A DNA stretch of 64,000 nucleotides, taken from the NCBI RefSeq assembly GCF_928381505.1, contig NZ_CAKMSJ010000001.1, positions 62,001 to 126,000 on the forward strand. Reading direction: 5' to 3'. Each line of letters starts with the position of its first letter. The first letter of the stretch is position 1. The notes under the pieces were generated by a model, which saw only the letters and a program-made list of their open reading frames with translations, was not told the DNA's origin and made no database searches. The position numbers were made by a program, and so were the translations under genes. This document shows, piece after piece, positions 60,380-64,000 of this stretch. The DNA comes from Rothia endophytica (GTDB lineage: Bacteria > Actinomycetota > Actinomycetes > Actinomycetales > Micrococcaceae).

Positions 60380-61519
60380 TTAGGCGGCCAGCCAGGTAGC
60401 AAGTGCCTGGTAGCAAGCCTGGACTTCACGGGCTTTCACATGCTCGTTATCAGTATGGGCCAGCAGGGCATCGCCCGGACCAAAGTTGACCGCGGGGATA
60501 CCGATTTCACTGAAGCGGGCAACATCCGTCCAGCCGTATTTCGGCTTAGGCTCTCCTCCCACCGAAGCAATCAAAGATGCCGCCATGGGGGCGTCCAGAC
60601 CGGGGCGGGCAGCCGAGGACTGATCAACAAAATCTAGCTCATAGCCGTCAAAGATTTCTTGAAGGTGGGCTGTAGCCTGGTTCAGGGTTTTGTTGGGGGC
60701 AAAGCGGTAATTGATATGGACGCCAGCGGCATCGGGGATGACGTTACCGGCAACACCACCAGAGATTTGCACGGCGTTGAGACCTTCTCGGTAGGCTAGC
60801 CCCTCAACTTCGTAGGTCTGCGGCTGGTAGGTAGCAAGACGGCCCAGGACGTCCGCCATCTTGTGAATAGCGTTGTCGCCCTTCCACGCGCGACCCGAGT
60901 GGGCAGCCAGCCCCTCAGTACGAATCCAGAAACGGATGGTGCCGTTACAGCCACCCTCGATAACACCATCGGTAGGTTCAAGGAGCACCGCAAAATCAGC
61001 ATCGGTTAGCAGTTGCCCGTGGTTGCGCATGAGACGAGCCAAGCCTGAGAGCTCTGAAGCGACCTCTTCGTTGTCGTAGAAGACGTAGGTGATGTCGTAG
61101 GCAGGGTTAGTCAGGTGGGCAGCCAACGCCAATTGAACGGCAACCCCGCCCTTCATATCCACCGCCCCGCGGCCGTAGAGCACACGCTCCCCTGCTTCGT
61201 CCTTCCAGATAGAAGGTACAGTGCCCAAAGAACCGTCGGTGCGGGGCAGGGGCACAGTATCCAGATGGCCCGCAAGCACAATGCGCTGGCCCCTCCCCAG
61301 ATGGGTACGGGCAATGAGGGAATCTCCATCACGGGTAATCTCTAAGCCACCGATACTTTCAAGGGCAACCTGCACAGCATCTGCCAGCCTCGCCTCCTCA
61401 CCGGAAACGGAAAAGATATCAAGGAGGTCAGCGGTTAGCTGTTCTACTGGCTGGGTGAGGTCAAGGGACGCCGGCCCAAAGCTGGCAAAGTCACGGGAGG
61501 TAACACGGGGTTCAGTCAT
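60380..61519 (-). CDS. dapE: succinyl-diaminopimelate desuccinylase
   Basis: The 379-residue M20 metallohydrolase releases succinate from N-succinyl-LL-diaminopimelate in lysine and peptidoglycan synthesis. The metal ligands are visible: VLAGHLDTVP (His, Asp), GRGAVDMKGGVAV (bridging Asp), YDNEEV (catalytic Glu pair) and LLEPTDGVIEGGC. The GWTDVARFSEIGIPAVNFGP motif is typical of the DapE/ArgE group. ATG 61519 is used because homologues begin near MTEPRV; the frame is open farther upstream to 61810, where it overlaps dapD antisense. It diverges from dapD by 58 bases. Confidence 0.92.
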   Translation of the reverse strand: MTEPRVTSRDFASFGPASLDLTQPVEQLTADLLDIFSVSGEEARLADAVQVALESIGGLEITRDGDSLIARTHLGRGQRIVLAGHLDTVPLPRTDGSLGTVPSIWKDEAGERVLYGRGAVDMKGGVAVQLALAAHLTNPAYDITYVFYDNEEVASELSGLARLMRNHGQLLTDADFAVLLEPTDGVIEGGCNGTIRFWIRTEGLAAHSGRAWKGDNAIHKMADVLGRLATYQPQTYEVEGLAYREGLNAVQISGGVAGNVIPDAAGVHINYRFAPNKTLNQATAHLQEIFDGYELDFVDQSSAARPGLDAPMAASLIASVGGEPKPKYGWTDVARFSEIGIPAVNFGPGDALLAHTDNEHVKAREVQACYQALATWLAA

Positions 61520-61577
61520 ACGTCCACCATACAAGCAGAGACTGCGCGGTACACCTTGATTTCGTAGACTGGTATCT

Positions 61578-62534
61578 ATGACTGAACAAAAGACCCGCAC
61601 AGCAGCAGGCCTAGGCCTGGCAACCATCGTCGCTAGCGGCGAGTATGAAGGCACCGTACTAGATGTCTGGTACCCCGCCCCCGCTCTCGCGCAGACCTCC
61701 GACCAGTCCGTGGTCGCTGATCTTGAAGCCCTGGTTGAGACCGATGAAGACCGCAATGTGGTGCGTGAAATCGTGGACGTCACCATTGACCTGGACGCAG
61801 CGCCCGCCAACGCAGAGGACGCCTACCTGCGCCTTCATCTGCTGTCCCACACCCTGGTAGAGCCCAACACCATCAATCTTGAGGGCCTTTTTGGCACGTT
61901 GGCTAACGTCGCCTGGACCAACTTTGGCCCTGTTCTGGCCAGCGAATTCAACGCGGCGTCATTGAAGCTACGCCGCCGCGGTGCCCTGGTGGTTACCCAC
62001 GTCGATAAGTTCCCCCGCATGATTGATTACGTCGTGCCCGCAGGGGTTCGCATTGGTGATGCGGACCGCGTGCGTCTGGGTGCTCACCTAGCAGCTGGCA
62101 CCACCGTCATGCACGAGGGTTTCGTCAACTTTAACGCCGGTACCCTGGGCGAATCCATGGTGGAGGGCCGTATTTCTCAGGGCGTTGTCATCGGCAACGG
62201 CACAGACATCGGTGGCGGCGCTTCAACCATGGGCACCCTATCGGGTGGTGGCACCCAGCGCGTTGCCATCGGCGAGCGCTCCCTGCTAGGCGCTGAGGCA
62301 GGTATTGGTATTGCCCTGGGCGATGACTGCGTGGTTGAGGCAGGCCTGTACGTGACTGCTGGTTCTCGTGTCACCCTGCTCAACCCCGGCGCAGAGCCCC
62401 AGGTCATCAAGGCTGTTGAGCTATCGGGTATCAGTAACCTGCTTTTCCGCCGTAACTCGGTTACCGGTGCTATTGAAGTGCTACCCCGCGAGGGCAAAAC
62501 CGTTGAGCTGAACTCAGAGTTGCACGCTAACTAA
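61578..62534 (+). CDS. dapD: tetrahydropyridine-2,6-dicarboxylate N-succinyltransferase (actinobacterial type)
   Basis: The 318-residue enzyme succinylates tetrahydrodipicolinate, two steps before DapE in lysine and cell-wall synthesis. The C-terminal half is a left-handed beta helix with hexapeptide repeats ([20 protein letters not shown] and [20 protein letters not shown]). The sequence GLATI near the start and the trimer-building [17 protein letters not shown] region match the long actinobacterial DapD. Its divergent pairing with dapE places two pathway genes under one intergenic control region. ATG 61578 is used. Confidence 0.93.
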   Translation: MTEQKTRTAAGLGLATIVASGEYEGTVLDVWYPAPALAQTSDQSVVADLEALVETDEDRNVVREIVDVTIDLDAAPANAEDAYLRLHLLSHTLVEPNTINLEGLFGTLANVAWTNFGPVLASEFNAASLKLRRRGALVVTHVDKFPRMIDYVVPAGVRIGDADRVRLGAHLAAGTTVMHEGFVNFNAGTLGESMVEGRISQGVVIGNGTDIGGGASTMGTLSGGGTQRVAIGERSLLGAEAGIGIALGDDCVVEAGLYVTAGSRVTLLNPGAEPQVIKAVELSGISNLLFRRNSVTGAIEVLPREGKTVELNSELHAN

Positions 62535-62550
62535 AGCGCACCAACCGGCC

Positions 62551-62606
62551 AAGAGCCCTGACCTGCAATTTTAACCTCCTATATGGGGTGGCAGGCCGGG
62601 GCTCTT
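62551..62606 (+). terminator. terminator of dapD
   Basis: AAGAGCCCTGACCTGC (62551-62566) pairs with GCAGGCCGGGGCTCTT (62591-62606) with two wobble pairs, a 24-nt loop and GCCCTTTAAA after. It is 17 bases past the dapD stop. Confidence 0.7.
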
Positions 62607-62658
62607 GCCCTTTAAACTGAAGAGAGCTCGCACACACAGGTATTCAGCACACAATCTG

Positions 62659-64000
62659 ATGAAAGATACTCCTTTTATGAAGCGTTCTCTCGCTCTACTG
62701 ACAGGCCTTGGTCTGGCGTCATCTGCGTTTTTAGCGCCGGCAGCTTTTGCTGCTGATGGTGGCACTGATTTAGGTGACCTCACCGTTCTGGCTACGACCG
62801 ATATTCACGGACACCAGCTCAATTATGACTATTTCACAGGATCTCCCTACGGCACCGGCGATAAGGCGCTGGGCATGGAACACCTGGCAACTGCCATTGA
62901 ACAGACCCGTAGCGCCAAGGGTGACGATTCCACCCTTTTGTTGGATAACGGCGATGCCAACCAGGGTAACCCCCTGGCAAGCTACTACCAAAAGAACCGT
63001 TCGGCCAGCACCGTTGACCCCATGGCATCGGTCTTCAACCTGCTGAGCTATGACGCGGGTGTGGTAGGCAACCATGAATTCAACTACGGTTTACAGGCAT
63101 CTGCCCAGTACAAGGACAGCCTCAATATGCCCTTGCTAGGTGCCAACGTTATTGATGCGCGCACCGGTCAGCCCGCCTATGAGCCCTACACCATGATCAA
63201 TAAAACGGTGGGCGGCGAGACCGTTCAGGTTGGTGTGATCGGTGTAGTAACCCCCGGCGTCCGTGTATGGGATAAGGCAACCGTTGAGGGCAACCTAGAG
63301 TTTAGGGACGCCGCCGCTGCCGCCGCTGAGTGGGCACCCAAGGTTAAGGAGGCTGGCGCTGATGTGGTCATCGTACTGGCTCATACCGGACTAGATGCTG
63401 CCGACTACACCTACAATCCTGCCGATCTCAACGAGAACATTGCTAAGTCGGTGGCTGAGCAGTCCACCGATGTTGATGTAGTGGTGGGAGGTCACTCGCA
63501 CGTGACCAATAAGGTGCAGGAGTACTTCACCAATAAGAACGGTGAGCAGGTGCTCTTCACTCAACCGGGCTATTGGGCCCGTTTCCTCTCTGAAGTTACC
63601 CTTCCCCTAGTCAAAGAGGCTGATGGGGACATTGAGGTTAAGTGGAACGAGACCGAGCGCCCTACCGCTGCGCCGTTGGTAGCCGGTAATTACGCAGCCG
63701 ACCCGGGTATCCGCGCTGCTATTGAGCCCTACCATACCGAAACCACCCAGTGGGTGCAGACTGTGGTTGCCCAGGCTACCGAAGATATGCCAGCTGCAAC
63801 ATCTGCCTGGGAGGACACCGCTGTGCTGGACTTCATCAACCGGGTTCAGACCGATGAGGTAGCCCGCGCATTGGAAGGCACCCCCTACGCTGATCTCCCG
63901 CTGATTGCTGAGGCATCGCCCTTCTCACGCACTGCCGTCTTCAAGCAGGGCCCTGTGACTATCGCGGATATGGCATCACTCTATATCTATGACAACACCC
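62659..64000 (+). CDS. secreted bifunctional metallophosphatase/5'-nucleotidase (UshA/CpdB-like), partial
   Basis: The frame is open to the window end (447 codons), so the C terminus is missing. A signal peptide (KRSLALLTGLGLASSAFLAP, ending AAFA-AD) directs export. The calcineurin-like metal motifs are in order: TTDIHGHQLN (D-x-H), LLDNGDANQGNP (GD), VVGNHEFNYG (GNHE) and VVVGGHSHV (GHSH). The sequence then enters the 5'-nucleotidase C domain. It would release phosphate from extracellular nucleotides, with 2',3'-cyclic nucleotides as possible substrates. The start is ATG 62659 or ATG 62677. Confidence 0.9.
   Translation, partial: MKDTPFMKRSLALLTGLGLASSAFLAPAAFAADGGTDLGDLTVLATTDIHGHQLNYDYFTGSPYGTGDKALGMEHLATAIEQTRSAKGDDSTLLLDNGDANQGNPLASYYQKNRSASTVDPMASVFNLLSYDAGVVGNHEFNYGLQASAQYKDSLNMPLLGANVIDARTGQPAYEPYTMINKTVGGETVQVGVIGVVTPGVRVWDKATVEGNLEFRDAAAAAAEWAPKVKEAGADVVIVLAHTGLDAADYTYNPADLNENIAKSVAEQSTDVDVVVGGHSHVTNKVQEYFTNKNGEQVLFTQPGYWARFLSEVTLPLVKEADGDIEVKWNETERPTAAPLVAGNYAADPGIRAAIEPYHTETTQWVQTVVAQATEDMPAATSAWEDTAVLDFINRVQTDEVARALEGTPYADLPLIAEASPFSRTAVFKQGPVTIADMASLYIYDNT

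Noticed and set aside
60380-61810. dapE with an extension to 61810
   Set aside because: The extra 97 residues are antisense to dapD and have no likeness to DapE; ATG 61519 is the natural start.
1-64000. CRISPR array or prophage
   Set aside because: No regularly spaced direct repeats, Cas proteins, phage structural genes or integrase were seen.

Overview
The window is chromosomal DNA from a high-GC Gram-positive bacterium (Actinomycetota), most probably Rothia or a close relative in Micrococcaceae. The base composition is moderately high GC by eye. The gene content and order match actinobacterial blocks: UPF0182 / PDZ-Lon protease / DUF2342-type protein / UvrD2 / NudC / AdnB / AdnA corresponds to the Mycobacterium Rv3193c-Rv3202c neighbourhood, and MgtE-N / DUF1003 / Mrp / TatB / O-methyltransferase corresponds to Rv1220c-Rv1234. 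Coproporphyrin-dependent haem synthesis, an actinobacterial DapD, DUF3107 and DUF3117 agree with this. The genus call is recognition, not computation.

Layout. 0-6.6 kb: the end of a tRNA methyltransferase gene, an HtrA protease, a TPM-domain protein followed by PspA, uridine kinase, a small PH-like protein and initiator tRNA-Met. 6.8-25 kb: the UPF0182 membrane protein, a Lon-like PDZ protease, a DUF2342-type protein, a YgjP-type metallopeptidase, UvrD2-like helicase, NudC, a phosphotransferase-like protein and the AdnB/AdnA helicase-nuclease. 25-27 kb: a DEDDh exonuclease and a ThrE-type exporter. 27.3-38 kb: a haem operon on the minus strand (hemE, cgoX, chdC, cpfC, hemC, hemD, hemB, hemL) with hemA divergent, both flanked by matching palindromic sites. 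38-51.7 kb: TetR regulator, DUF3107, DEAD-box helicase, GuaB1, alpha-glucosidase, PHP phosphatase, aminopeptidase P, a stress-type membrane protein, MgtE-N/CBS, DUF1003 and Mrp. 51.7-53.6 kb: a small accessory island with an Rhs/YD-repeat C-terminal remnant, a tiny AT-rich membrane protein that looks like its immunity partner, and an IS5-type insertion sequence. 53.7-64 kb: TatB, O-methyltransferase, DUF3117, PIG-V-like mannosyltransferase, DivIVA-like protein, gluABCD, dapE, dapD and the start of a secreted 5'-nucleotidase.

Most of the window is ordinary housekeeping sequence. Four things stand out. (1) Large hairpins lie between convergent genes; three of them (near 41.1, 44.6 and 47.3 kb) share short boundary or interior sequences while their arm sequences differ. 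(2) Two copies of a GACACCCTGTC palindrome sit in the same orientation and at nearly the same distance upstream of hemE and hemA. (3) The Rhs C-terminal fragment is followed immediately by a candidate immunity gene. (4) LacI/CebR-like GAGCGCTC operators precede the alpha-glucosidase gene. All function statements come from reading motifs and from knowledge of the families; no database search was run.
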